Below, piece after piece: positions 1-7,996 of a stretch of 10,873 bases of DNA. The stretch is from Clostridiales bacterium (GTDB lineage: Bacteria > Bacillota > Clostridia > Peptostreptococcales > Anaerovoracaceae), in assembly GCA_012511395.1 (NCBI GenBank), contig JAAZGD010000018.1, positions 1 to 10,873 of the forward strand. The letters are read 5' to 3'. How positions within the stretch are numbered: the stretch's first letter is position 1; each line of letters opens with the position of its first letter. The notes below the pieces were generated by a model. It did not search any database. It had not been told where the DNA came from and saw nothing but the letters and a program-made list of their open reading frames with translations. The position numbers and the translations under genes were made by a program.

Positions 1-24
1 CTTATAGACTTCATAGCAACTTAC

Positions 25-759
25 CTATCTAAATGGATTAGGTGCTATGATGATTGTTTCATCTAAGGGATGAAAGTAGCCTATGTAATCAAAGTCCGGT
101 AAAGGCGATCCGTTTGCCGCACCGGAAATTATATAGAGCTCTTCTGTTGCCTGTCTCATCCTTATAAAGGAACTGCCCTTTATGAGTATGAATATTTTTA
201 GGTCAGAGGTAATTATTCTTAAGATCTCAGTACCTACAAGATTATGCTCCACCGTCATTAGAATATCTGTTTTTGGGATTACTCTATAATACTTTTGTAT
301 GTCCTTATAGACTCTCGCCTTATCAAAGTCTCTTAAAATATCTTCAATGTTACCTTCCTTGCCCACTAAAATCTCCTGAAAGGTTGTGCCTTCTGTCACA
401 AGCTCATCCTCTTTTGAAATATTCTTCTCAGGTGTCGTTTCTGCGTCTTCCGGAACTTCATTATCTTTTTCAAGATCTGCTTTTATGGTCGGTTCTTTCT
501 TTCCGTCTTCATTGTTTCCAGAGTCACGGTCAGCTTCCTTATCCTTTTGAGTTTTGTTCTCCTCTTTCTCTGCTATATTTATTTCAAGATCACTGTCACC
601 TAGAATATGCTCTTCTTTTTCCAAAAAAGTTTCTTCTGTTTCTTCAACTGTCTGATCTTTTTCCTTTACAAGGTCACTTTCTTTGCATCCTGAAAGAGGT
701 AATATGAGGATCAAGAAAAGGCCGGCCAATATAACAGTTTTTATTAAGGTGTTTTTCAT
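25..759 (-). CDS. Predicted lipoprotein with acidic linker, unknown function
   Basis: A 244-residue protein I do not recognise. I chose the ATG at 759 because a GAGGGA ribosome binding site lies 7 nt upstream and a clean lipoprotein signal starts there; the longer frame to 804 would put 15 extra residues ahead of the signal. The signal peptide has a Lys-containing start, a hydrophobic core and a lipobox L22-S-G-C25, so the mature protein should be lipid-anchored on the outer face of the membrane. Residues about 26-125 are low-complexity and very rich in Glu, Asp and Lys, probably an extended spacer. Residues about 125-244 look like a folded domain of alternating hydrophobic strands ending in NPFR. 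It sits behind the terminator at 861-889, so it is probably a separate transcription unit. The lipoprotein call is firm; the function is unknown. Confidence 0.75.
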   Translation of the reverse strand: MKNTLIKTVILAGLFLILILPLSGCKESDLVKEKDQTVEETEETFLEKEEHILGDSDLEINIAEKEENKTQKDKEADRDSGNNEDGKKEPTIKADLEKDNEVPEDAETTPEKNISKEDELVTEGTTFQEILVGKEGNIEDILRDFDKARVYKDIQKYYRVIPKTDILMTVEHNLVGTEILRIITSDLKIFILIKGSSFIRMRQATEELYIISGAANGSPLPDFDYIGYFHPLDETIIIAPNPFR

Positions 760-860
760 TGTTTTATCCCTCACCATTAAACTACTAAACTTCCTTAATA
801 ACATTCTACTGTTAAAAGAGACCTGTGCCTTCTTGAGTTTTTCGCCAATATGCGACTATT

Positions 861-889
861 AAAAGGCCCAAGGTTTTACCCTTGAGCCT
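861..889 (-). terminator. Intrinsic terminator after the small LPXTG-like gene
   Basis: Read on the minus strand, a 10-bp stem (AGGCTCAAGG with CCTTGGGCCT, one G-T pair) with a 6-nt loop is followed by TTTTAAT. It starts 12 bp past the stop of the 902-1060 gene. I see no better hairpin between the ornithine operon and this point, so it may also end read-through transcripts of that operon. Confidence 0.75.
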
Positions 890-901
890 GTTTGGCTATG
901 T

Positions 902-1060
902 TTAATATCCGGCTTCCTTTTCTTTTTCCTTCCTGCTGACTAAAAGCATGTAGATAACCGTAGGAATTGCCAGCAGCACTGAAAAAAGTCCCAGTGCTTT
1001 TGCACTTGAGCCTTTGCCGGTCTTTGGCATAACCTCATCAAGTTTTTTTGCTGCTTTCAT
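902..1060 (-). CDS. Small (52 aa) protein consisting almost only of an LPXTG-like sorting signal
   Basis: The ATG at 1060 is preferred over 1087 because AAAGGG lies just upstream of it. The 52-residue product has a Lys-rich N-terminus (MKAAKKLDEV), then MPKTG at residues 11-15, a short Gly/Ser/Lys stretch, one hydrophobic segment at about residues 26-41, and a charged tail (SRKEKEKEAGY). That order (xPxTG, hydrophobic span, basic tail) is the C-terminal sorting signal of sortase substrates, but there is no signal peptide and almost no mature domain. A promoter-like -10 box, a ribosome binding site and a downstream terminator argue that it is a real gene. Alternatives are a remnant of a longer surface protein, or a single-pass membrane peptide unrelated to sortase. 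No sortase gene is in the window. Confidence 0.6.
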   Translation of the reverse strand: MKAAKKLDEVMPKTGKGSSAKALGLFSVLLAIPTVIYMLLVSRKEKEKEAGY

Positions 1061-1095
1061 GATTTTACCCTTTCGTAAGTGGCACACTTTTATAT

Positions 1096-1124
1096 AGTAT
1101 ACACCTTATGTTTATGATTGTGCC
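1096..1124 (-). promoter_or_regulatory. Possible promoter for the small LPXTG-like gene
   Basis: A good -10 box TATACT (1096-1101) has only a weak -35 match (GGCACA, 1119-1124, three of six) at 17-bp spacing. The predicted start is near 1089, giving a leader of about 30 nt with a ribosome binding site. The weak -35 keeps confidence low. Confidence 0.4.
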
Positions 1125-1157
1125 GGTTTTAGAAAAATGTAAAGAAATTGTAATTTA

Positions 1158-2525
1158 TTAGAACTTAATATTTAAGCTTTTCTCCAATAATTTACTTGCC
1201 GCTTCTTTATACCTTAAAGAAAGCACTCCTAAGGATGCCATGATGTAGTCATTGTCTATAAGGATCTGTGCATTTTTGGAAGGTGTAAGGAGCAGTCCCG
1301 TTTCATTTAAAGAGGTTATGCTTTCCATAATCCTCCTGCTTTTTGGAAGATGAACTAAAGCACCTCCTGTACCTACTATGTACTTAACCTGAGTCAGATC
1401 CTTTCCTTCTGCAAGTGTGGTTCTGCCTGAAGGTCCGTAAACATATCTTATTCTTCCGCCGTGACGCTCAGTTGCCCTTAAAACTGCCTCAAGGGTGAGC
1501 CGCTCTGCTAAAGCTATTTCCTCTTTCGTGTCAGGGATGGGAATGTAGTTTCTTAGGGCTTCATCAAAATCAAATCCTTCTTTTTCAAACTCTTCTCTAA
1601 TGTTTTCTTCTCCTATGGATTCAATTACCTTTAAACGGTTTACATAAACTCCCAGGTCTCCTTCCACTGTTCTCTTTGCCTTCGGTTCAGGGCTTATTAA
1701 GATCTTTGATATCTCTTCTGAGTCTTCCGTAACTGAATGAAGATCCGTTGTCGCTCCTCCCACATCCAGAGTTATTACATTTCCAAGTTTCTCATAAAGA
1801 AGTTTGGTACATTCCATTACAGCTCCCGGCGTAGGAACAATGTGGCCTGTTACAAGGTCCCTTATATGCTCCATGCCGGGGGCATGAATGATATGCTCTT
1901 CAAAGGCTTCCTGAATAACCTTCCTTGCAGGCTCCACTTTAAGCTCGTCGATTTTAGGATATACATTGTCCACGATGTAAAGCTTTCTGTCATTAAAGAT
2001 AAGCTTTATCTCTTCTACGTTCTCAATGTTTCCGGCATAAATTACGGGGGCTTTATAGGGGATCTTTGAAAGCTGTTCAGCATTATACAGAGCCGTTTCT
2101 CTTTCCCCGTAATCCACACCTCCTGCAAGAAGTATAAGGTTTGGTTTAATGTCCTCTATCTTTTTTAAGTCAGTCTCTCTAAGCTTTCCTGCAGTCACAT
2201 AGTGAATGATGGCTCCTGCTCCTAGCGCTGCTTCTTTTGCTGCTCTTGCAGTCATGTCAAACACAAGACCGTGAACAGTCATCTTAAGTCCGCCTGCAGC
2301 AGAAGATGTGGCAAGCATTTCTTTATAGGTAAGTTCTGTTAAACCCTTCTGCTTCTTTAGATCTTCAATGGCACTGTTAAGACCTACTCTCACATCTCCT
2401 TCTAAAACTGATGTGGGAGCTTGACCTTGGCCATAAAAAACAGGATCACCTGATTCTACATTATGAAAAGCGTTTACCACTGTGGTGGTGGAGCCTATTT
2501 CAGCTACTAGAACGTCTACCTTCAT
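1158..2525 (-). CDS. MutL/GlmL-family ATPase, probable reactivator of D-ornithine aminomutase
   Basis: A 455-residue protein of the GlmL/MutL family, the ASKHA-fold (actin/Hsp70-like) ATPases encoded beside adenosylcobalamin-dependent mutases such as glutamate mutase. This MutL is not the mismatch-repair protein of the same name. Visible nucleotide-binding motifs are phosphate-1 (AEIGSTTT, residues 8-15), phosphate-2 (LDVGGATTD, 253-261) and an adenosine-type loop (VGTGGA, 384-389). Length is normal for the family. The ATG follows the oraE stop directly (TAG TAA ATG), with AGAAGG in the end of oraE as the likely ribosome binding site, so the two are translationally coupled. From context I infer that it exchanges damaged cobalamin out of OraSE or otherwise protects the enzyme; this is not proven by sequence. 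Family assignment is firm, the exact role less so. Confidence 0.87.
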   Translation of the reverse strand: MKVDVLVAEIGSTTTVVNAFHNVESGDPVFYGQGQAPTSVLEGDVRVGLNSAIEDLKKQKGLTELTYKEMLATSSAAGGLKMTVHGLVFDMTARAAKEAALGAGAIIHYVTAGKLRETDLKKIEDIKPNLILLAGGVDYGERETALYNAEQLSKIPYKAPVIYAGNIENVEEIKLIFNDRKLYIVDNVYPKIDELKVEPARKVIQEAFEEHIIHAPGMEHIRDLVTGHIVPTPGAVMECTKLLYEKLGNVITLDVGGATTDLHSVTEDSEEISKILISPEPKAKRTVEGDLGVYVNRLKVIESIGEENIREEFEKEGFDFDEALRNYIPIPDTKEEIALAERLTLEAVLRATERHGGRIRYVYGPSGRTTLAEGKDLTQVKYIVGTGGALVHLPKSRRIMESITSLNETGLLLTPSKNAQILIDNDYIMASLGVLSLRYKEAASKLLEKSLNIKF

Positions 2526-2528
2526 TTA

Positions 2529-4736
2529 CTATTTTGCCCTTCTTCTCTTTCTCTCTTCGACGATGAAGGATGCCACATCGCTACCGCTTGAGCCTCTTCC
2601 AAAGCCTTGGTCAATTCCTGTCTTTAAAGCTTCTTCAGGGATTACCTGAGTTCCGCCTGCACAGATTATGACCTTATCACGAATACCTTTTTCCACGGCT
2701 AAATCGTTTATCCTCTTCATATTCTTGTAGTGGATGTTATCATGAGAGATTATGGTTGATGCTAAGATTACTTCTGCTTTTAGTTCAACAGCTGCATCAA
2801 CTAACTTTTCTACAGGTACAGAGGTTCCTAAGTATTCTACAGTGATGCCAAACTTCTCAATACCTCCGTGCTTAATATCTATTATCTCTCTTAAGCCTAC
2901 TGAGTGTTCATCTTCACCTACTGTGCCTGCCACTATCTTTAAGGGGAAGTCCTTTACATCATCTCTTATCTCGTCATCTGAAAGCACTTCCTTTTCTACA
3001 GGTATTATTAGCTTTGAGAGGTCCACATCAAAGGGGACTTTACCCTTAAGCTCAATTCTTGTACCTTCAGCTTCCTGCATAACCTCACGGTTAATTACTT
3101 CAGGCTCCAGAAGTCCCATTTTAGCTGCAATCTCAACTGCGGCAACTTCTGCCACTCGTTTATTTACAGGAAGGAACATATTAATCATTATGGTGCCGTC
3201 GGCAAGCCATTCCATTTCAGGCTTTAGAAGATGGTTGTCTCTGTAATCCTTGGTCTCTGCCATTCTTACATTTACATTGTCTTCAGGGTCAAGCTCATCT
3301 ATGTAGACGATTTTGCTTCTGTCTTCAAAGGTGCAGCCTCCGATTAAGGCTGAAGGATTTTCAGGGTCCCCTCCATATTGAGTAACATTGTTATAGCCAA
3401 AGTGAGCAGTAACAGGTGCCATGTAATCTTCATCTCTCTGATAAATATGGCCTACGCCTACGCCTCCTTCGATCTTTCTTGCAATACCATCTCCGTTTCT
3501 TGCAGGATACATGGCGGAGTCTACAAAGAAGCCTTCCTGAACAGCGTTGAAGTAGCCACCTACCTCTAAGATCTCTTCCATGAAAAGGAGAGCCCTTTCC
3601 TTAATCTCTCTTGTGTTTTCCTTTAAGGGGCCGTCTTTTTTAAGCTCTATCATTTCCATAAGGCCGTCAAGACCTATGAGAGTCTGCTTTGCAGTATCGC
3701 AGGCTTCAATGTTATAGATGTGCCAAGGAACATTCCTTCCTTCATCAGGCGTTATGGTTGACTGTATATCTGCGCTTGTAAGCTTGCTGATAAGCATGTT
3801 CAACACATGAGTAACCGTAGCTTCCCTTGCAGAGGAGTCAATGTACTTAGTGTTCATCTGGGCTCTCATCTTGTACTTATCCATAAGGTCTCTTAATGCA
3901 ACTGCATAAGGTAAGTCCATAAATACGCAAGGTGCGGGAGTTGCAGTGGGAGGTACTGTGGAAAGACAGATGTTACCGGGCTTTATGCCTATAAGCTCTG
4001 AGAAGAGGGAGTTAATAGCATGCTGAACTATAAGCTCAGGCATGACCTTCCAGGCTTCTCTTGCTGTGGCATTTGCATTGTGAGCGCCGTCAATCTGGGC
4101 GATTTCTGCATAAGCCAATACTTTCTTTGATTCACAAGCATCCACAAAGGAACGGACACAGTTAACGTTTCTATAAAGCACATTATACTGCGGGTCCTGG
4201 TGAGCGCCGTTAATTCCTTCTTCTGCAAACATTACTGCAATATCAGGGCCTGCAACACCTGAAACATAGGAGTGGTAGTTAATTGGTCTTCCTACTTCAT
4301 CTTCTATTAAATCAAGGGCTTTTCTTTGGGCTCTAACTTGCTTTCTTGTAATTGGAACTCCTCCTATTCCTTGAGGCGTTCCTTCCATAAGGCCATCCAT
4401 ATGAGACTGGCCTGCTGTCCTTATAACCATAATATGGTCAGCTCCGTGCCATGCTGCCATTCTCATTCTCCTGATGTCATCCTCAAATCTGCCTGATGCA
4501 ATTTCTGTGGTGATAACAGGCATGCTCTGAGGGTCAATGTTCTCAAAGTACTTGGCAGGAGGCAGTGGTACGCCGTTCTTTAAAGGCTTTGATGAATCAA
4601 GATAAATGAAGGGGCCCATCTGTTGCCTTGGCACATGCTCTCTCCATGTCCAGCCCTTTCTCCTTGGCTCATACTTATCAAGGTCCTTTAAGATATTTTC
4701 TATATCAAGCTTTTCGTTATGTTTAAGTTCTTTCAT
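2529..4736 (-). CDS. oraE: D-ornithine 4,5-aminomutase, large (E) subunit
   Basis: Catalytic subunit (735 aa) of the adenosylcobalamin- and PLP-dependent enzyme (EC 5.4.3.5) that moves the 5-amino group of D-ornithine to C4, giving 2,4-diaminopentanoate. Residues about 30-540 form the TIM-barrel-type catalytic region. About 595-735 form the Rossmann-like cobalamin domain, which carries the base-off motif D609-x-H611-x-x-G614, His611 being the predicted cobalt ligand. Lys622, in DIKHGG, is 11 residues after that histidine, the same offset as the PLP-binding lysine in the C. sticklandii enzyme and in lysine 5,6-aminomutase. Another conserved-looking stretch, GSSGSD (715-720), lies near the C-terminus. 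The ATG follows a GGGGGTG ribosome binding site, 13 bp after oraS. No frameshift or lost key residue is visible. Length matches the family. Confidence 0.96.
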   Translation of the reverse strand: MKELKHNEKLDIENILKDLDKYEPRRKGWTWREHVPRQQMGPFIYLDSSKPLKNGVPLPPAKYFENIDPQSMPVITTEIASGRFEDDIRRMRMAAWHGADHIMVIRTAGQSHMDGLMEGTPQGIGGVPITRKQVRAQRKALDLIEDEVGRPINYHSYVSGVAGPDIAVMFAEEGINGAHQDPQYNVLYRNVNCVRSFVDACESKKVLAYAEIAQIDGAHNANATAREAWKVMPELIVQHAINSLFSELIGIKPGNICLSTVPPTATPAPCVFMDLPYAVALRDLMDKYKMRAQMNTKYIDSSAREATVTHVLNMLISKLTSADIQSTITPDEGRNVPWHIYNIEACDTAKQTLIGLDGLMEMIELKKDGPLKENTREIKERALLFMEEILEVGGYFNAVQEGFFVDSAMYPARNGDGIARKIEGGVGVGHIYQRDEDYMAPVTAHFGYNNVTQYGGDPENPSALIGGCTFEDRSKIVYIDELDPEDNVNVRMAETKDYRDNHLLKPEMEWLADGTIMINMFLPVNKRVAEVAAVEIAAKMGLLEPEVINREVMQEAEGTRIELKGKVPFDVDLSKLIIPVEKEVLSDDEIRDDVKDFPLKIVAGTVGEDEHSVGLREIIDIKHGGIEKFGITVEYLGTSVPVEKLVDAAVELKAEVILASTIISHDNIHYKNMKRINDLAVEKGIRDKVIICAGGTQVIPEEALKTGIDQGFGRGSSGSDVASFIVEERKRRRAK

Positions 4737-4749
4737 ATCTTTTCACCCC

Positions 4750-5106
4750 CTAACCCTTAAAGAGGGAGGCTGCTTCATCCCAGCCTTCGCCTTTGGCAAG
4801 AAGGTCTCCTGCTTCTTTTATGGAGATGTTCTTTGCCTTAGAAAACTTGTACACCACATGACCTGCACCTTTTCCCATAAGGCCTTTATCTATACAGCCC
4901 TGTACTATGTTTTTAGTATCCAAGGATGAGATTCCCATTCTTAAAAGCACTGCTCTTTCAATGGAAGGTGTGGTGTTGTTTTTACCAAGCTCCAACAAGG
5001 GATCTATAACCTTTTTTGTGGTTTCCCAGAACCTGGCATAAAGCTCTTCATCTGTGAGGTTCGCTATATGCATTCTTCTCACTTCAAAATCATCTTCTCT
5101 TTTCAT
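4750..5106 (-). CDS. oraS: D-ornithine 4,5-aminomutase, small (S) subunit
   Basis: A 118-residue protein directly upstream of oraE, matching in size (about 120 aa), position and sequence character the small subunit of the OraS2E2 aminomutase. The subunit has no cofactor of its own; it packs against OraE and is needed for activity. Visible features are a mostly helical composition, an early acidic and aromatic stretch (TDEELYARFWE, about residues 18-28) and a Gly/Lys loop (KGLMGKGAGH). The start codon abuts the ortB stop (TAAATG), with AAAGGAG about 9 nt upstream, so translation is coupled to ortB. Identification rests on sequence and on the conserved ortB-oraS-oraE order. Confidence 0.94.
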   Translation of the reverse strand: MKREDDFEVRRMHIANLTDEELYARFWETTKKVIDPLLELGKNNTTPSIERAVLLRMGISSLDTKNIVQGCIDKGLMGKGAGHVVYKFSKAKNISIKEAGDLLAKGEGWDEAASLFKG

Positions 5107-6516
5107 TTAAACCAGCTCCTTTATCACTTCTCTGACAAAAGCTTCATCTCTGTTTGTTTCCTCTGCCAGGAACCTTACATCTAAATCTGTAGGCTCTTTC
5201 ACGTTATAGACTTCAAGAGCCTGCTTGATTAAAGATCTTCTCATATGGTCAAGGTCAACTTCCTTGGTTTTAATCAGGGCAGGGTTATTTGGAAGTATTA
5301 TGTTTTCTCCCGGCACCTCTTCACTTGGATCTCCGAAGAAGATTTTTATACCGTTATCCTTGGCAAAGGAAAGCTGGGGTTGAATGTGCTTACCTGCACC
5401 CGTATATTCTGTTTCCTGAACTACTATCATATGATCTTCAGGAAGCTCCTGAGCAAGGGAAAATGCTGCTGCTAAAGCAGTGTTTCCTGCAGGTCCCTTT
5501 TCAAGGCCTTCTAAAGTAGCCAAACATTCTGTCATGTAGAACACACAACCTTGAGGAATGGTAACGTATCTGTCCATATACCTTAAGGGTCTGGCAGCTG
5601 ACCTTGGAACGTCCGATCTGTCAGGCCAGCTTGAGAAGGGCATGCCGAATCCTGTATGGCCTGTTGTAAAGCTCTTTTTATTAAAGGCATTGTCTGATGC
5701 CATGTGTAGGCCTGACAAGTCTACTGATGCGCCTATTACCTGACACTTTGCGCCTGCCTTGATTAAGCCTCTCTTGGTTCCTGTTAGGTTTCCGCCTCCT
5801 GCATTTGTGCATACCACCACATCAGGGTCCTTCCCGTACTTTTCTCTGAACTGCATGGAGATTTCATAGCCTAAAGTTTCTACTCCTGCAATTCCAAAGG
5901 GTGTGTAAAGGGATGCGTTGAAGTAACCAGTTTCTTCTAAGAGTAAAAGGAACTTATAGAAAAGCTCCGGTCCTACGGAAAGCTGAACTACTTCAGCGCC
6001 AAGGGCTTCGCATTTTCTCGCTTTTTCTACTATTTCAGGCTGGCCTACACCGTGACTATCATAGCATTCCTGAACTACTATACATTTAAGACCGTGGATT
6101 GCGGCTTGAGATGCCACCGCTGCTCCATAGTTCCCTGAAGTTGCGGTTAAGACTCCCTTAAAGCCCAACCTCTTAGCATGGTAAACGGAGTTTGCGGCAC
6201 GCCTTGCCTTAAAGCTTCCTGACGGATTGCAGGCTTCGTCCTTTATAAATATTCTTGCGCCCTTTCCTTTAGGTGCTACCTTTCTTGCTAAAGCCGTTAA
6301 ATTCTTAAGCTCCAATATGGGAGTGTTTCCCACATTTACTGAATACTGAATTTCCTGCATTTCAGTTAAAGAGTAGCCTGTTTCCCTCATCATCTTTTCA
6401 TAGTCGAAGGCGATGGAGCCTGATTCAAATTTGCTGTAATCTATTCCAACAGACTTAAGCATTATCTCTGCTTTTCTGCCCATGACGGAGGCATAATCGT
6501 TTTTCTTCTCTGCCAC
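5107..6516 (-). CDS. ortB: 2-amino-4-ketopentanoate thiolase, beta subunit (PLP-dependent)
   Basis: The PLP-carrying subunit of the OrtAB thiolase (EC 2.3.1.263), which cleaves 2-amino-4-oxopentanoate with CoA to acetyl-CoA and D-alanine. It is a fold-type II PLP protein of the threonine synthase/tryptophan synthase-beta group. Counting from the GTG at 6516 (469 aa), the Schiff-base lysine is K103 in SGSFKARR, the phosphate-binding SGNYG is at 127-131 and a Gly-rich loop NAGGGNL is at 238-244. Start choice: the GTG at 6516 lies 8 nt after GAGGGAGG. The alternative GTG at 6525 adds three residues but overlaps that ribosome binding site, so I prefer 6516. The gene begins 1 bp after the ortA stop. 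All catalytic motifs look intact. Confidence 0.94.
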   Translation of the reverse strand: MAEKKNDYASVMGRKAEIMLKSVGIDYSKFESGSIAFDYEKMMRETGYSLTEMQEIQYSVNVGNTPILELKNLTALARKVAPKGKGARIFIKDEACNPSGSFKARRAANSVYHAKRLGFKGVLTATSGNYGAAVASQAAIHGLKCIVVQECYDSHGVGQPEIVEKARKCEALGAEVVQLSVGPELFYKFLLLLEETGYFNASLYTPFGIAGVETLGYEISMQFREKYGKDPDVVVCTNAGGGNLTGTKRGLIKAGAKCQVIGASVDLSGLHMASDNAFNKKSFTTGHTGFGMPFSSWPDRSDVPRSAARPLRYMDRYVTIPQGCVFYMTECLATLEGLEKGPAGNTALAAAFSLAQELPEDHMIVVQETEYTGAGKHIQPQLSFAKDNGIKIFFGDPSEEVPGENIILPNNPALIKTKEVDLDHMRRSLIKQALEVYNVKEPTDLDVRFLAEETNRDEAFVREVIKELV

Positions 6517-6517
6517 T

Positions 6518-6778
6518 TTATTCACCTCCCTCTAACAGCTGTCTCACTTGTTTGTCTATTTGCAAAAGCTCAGGGATGAAGTTTCCAAAGGAATGGTTGT
6601 AGGCAGGATTTACTTCAATAAGCTTTCCCGTCTCTCTTCTTCCTGTTACAGTTTCAACTGTAACCTCATCACCGATTTTGGCATCTTCCAGAAGAAAGCA
6701 CTTTGTCCACATCTCAAGAGGAACCTTTTTTGTGTCATCAGGTACTTGGGGAGCTCTTTCTTCCGGTGTTAAAATCAC
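6518..6778 (-). CDS. ortA: 2-amino-4-ketopentanoate thiolase, alpha subunit (5' end interrupted by a stop codon)
   Basis: Small partner of OrtB in the thiolase. The open part of the frame encodes 86 residues from a GTG at 6778, including the stretch ILTPEERAPQVPDDTKKVPLE near its start and a middle that reads as a small beta domain (GDEVTVETVTGRRETGKL). It is shorter than the roughly 100 residues I recall for OrtA. The same frame continues upstream through a TAA (6779-6781) to an ATG at 6814 with a proper AGGAG site. The 11 residues between (MIEKNSWVRIR) resemble the normal OrtA N-terminus. The GTG has no convincing ribosome binding site, only GGGTGAG well upstream. The product is therefore a restart protein lacking about 12 residues, nothing at all, or an artefact of a base error. 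The rest of the frame is intact, and its end supplies the ortB ribosome binding site. Confidence 0.8.
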   Translation of the reverse strand: MILTPEERAPQVPDDTKKVPLEMWTKCFLLEDAKIGDEVTVETVTGRRETGKLIEVNPAYNHSFGNFIPELLQIDKQVRQLLEGGE

Positions 6779-6814
6779 TTAGCGGATTCTCACCCAGGAA
6801 TTTTTCTCAATCAT
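6779..6814 (-). other. Interrupted 5' end of ortA: ATG plus 10 codons, then in-frame TAA
   Basis: AGGAG overlaps the ord stop and lies 7 nt before ATG 6814, the best start signal in this interval. The frame reads MIEKNSWVRIR, then TAA at 6779-6781, then GTG in the same frame continuing into ortA. The Trp-Val-x-Ile pattern followed by VIL looks continuous with the gene, so this is either a nonsense mutation, a stop/restart leader peptide or a sequencing error. Confidence 0.75.
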
Positions 6815-6824
6815 TTTTCTTCTC

Positions 6825-7883
6825 CTATTTAACTATCTTCGCTTCTTCACAGATTTTATCTCTCATATCTCCCATAATGGCTCTTGGCACAGGAAGGTCT
6901 ATCATGGTATGAAGCCCGGGCCTTGCGTTTATGATATGAGGTATCATGTTTACGCACATTGCAATAGTTCCGATACCTCCCGGAATCTCAGGACTGTTAA
7001 CCATGTTTACATTGGGGTTGCCCTTGATGATTACATAGTCACCGGTTTTAACTCCCACCTGTTCAGGCTCAATCTGCTGTGGATGGTCCATTTCGATTTT
7101 CATTTTACCGTCTACATAGCCATAGCCCTTCATGGAACAGCCTGCTACATTTCCTGCTTTGGCAAAGCCGTGAAGGGATTTTCTGTCCACATCGGTCATA
7201 ATTGGGTTCATGGAGGTTTCAACTTTATCAACCTTCCAGCCAATAGCATCTGCAATCATATGGATTGATTCCTGAAACCCTACGTGACCTGAAAGATGGC
7301 CTGTCTTTACGCCTTCTTCAAACTCCTCTTTGGTTATTCCTATTCCCTGCTCAGTCATTACTGCAGGGCCAAAGGGTGATAAACTGTTTACTCTTCTTGC
7401 TGTAATGCTTTCGATGTCTTCGCAGCAGCCTGTCCAGCAAACTACAAGAAGGTCCATTATAAGGCCGGGGTTAATACCCGTTCCCAATATGGATACATTG
7501 TTCTTTTTCGCAATTCTATCAAGCTCTTTAGCTTCTTCAGGTGACTGTGCCATGGGGAATGCCATCTCCTCTGCTGAGGAAATAACATTTACACCTTGCT
7601 CAAGGCAGAACTTCAATCTGTCAAAGGCATTCTTTGTGAAGGAGTCTGTGCAGCAGAGCACTACATCGGCTGCGCCTTTTTTAATTATCTCTTCAGGCAT
7701 TTTAATGATTATGTCTTCCCTGTCGCCTCTTTTGGTCTCAATGTAGTCGTACATGGATTTCCCCAGCTTTGCACCACGTCCTGCAACTCCTACGATATCA
7801 ACTCCCTTTTTCTTTAAGAGCATGTCGGCCATACCACTTCCCATAGCTCCTAAACCCCAAATGATAACTTTTACATTTTCCAT
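6825..7883 (-). CDS. ord: 2,4-diaminopentanoate dehydrogenase
   Basis: Cytoplasmic NAD(P)+-dependent dehydrogenase (EC 1.4.1.12) that oxidatively deaminates 2,4-diaminopentanoate to 2-amino-4-oxopentanoate, the step between OraSE and OrtAB. The 352-residue protein opens with a Rossmann dinucleotide fold, GLGAMGSG at residues 10-17, followed by a dihydrodipicolinate-reductase-like arrangement: strand and helix repeats with CCTDS near residue 95 and a GINPGL segment near 138-143. Length fits the family. The ATG at 7883 has AAAGGAG 9 nt upstream; an earlier ATG in the leader is out of frame. It is first in the operon, about 104 nt after the start predicted from the sigma54 promoter. Its TAG stop overlaps the ribosome binding site of the full-length ortA start. 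Confidence 0.95.
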   Translation of the reverse strand: MENVKVIIWGLGAMGSGMADMLLKKKGVDIVGVAGRGAKLGKSMYDYIETKRGDREDIIIKMPEEIIKKGAADVVLCCTDSFTKNAFDRLKFCLEQGVNVISSAEEMAFPMAQSPEEAKELDRIAKKNNVSILGTGINPGLIMDLLVVCWTGCCEDIESITARRVNSLSPFGPAVMTEQGIGITKEEFEEGVKTGHLSGHVGFQESIHMIADAIGWKVDKVETSMNPIMTDVDRKSLHGFAKAGNVAGCSMKGYGYVDGKMKIEMDHPQQIEPEQVGVKTGDYVIIKGNPNVNMVNSPEIPGGIGTIAMCVNMIPHIINARPGLHTMIDLPVPRAIMGDMRDKICEEAKIVK

Positions 7884-7996
7884 AGCTCATCTCTCCTTTA
7901 TAAATTATCCAAGATAATAATCGGATACTGCATTAAAATAGATTGGTTATGTTTTTAGACGATCTCTTTCTGTAATGCTGTTAATACAATCTATAG

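Noticed and set aside
1..14. Possible start of another gene (ATG at 14 on the minus strand) after the lipoprotein
   Set aside because: Only four codons lie in the window and the ribosome binding site is weak, so it cannot be supported.
2752..3246. Plus-strand open frame of 164 codons opposite oraE, and other plus-strand frames
   Set aside because: They are antisense shadows of strongly recognised minus-strand genes. Their products are low-complexity (Ser/Thr-rich or Leu-rich) with no family resemblance.
6779..6781. Recoding of the ortA stop as selenocysteine or pyrrolysine
   Set aside because: The codon is TAA, whereas selenocysteine uses TGA and pyrrolysine TAG. No downstream recoding element is apparent.
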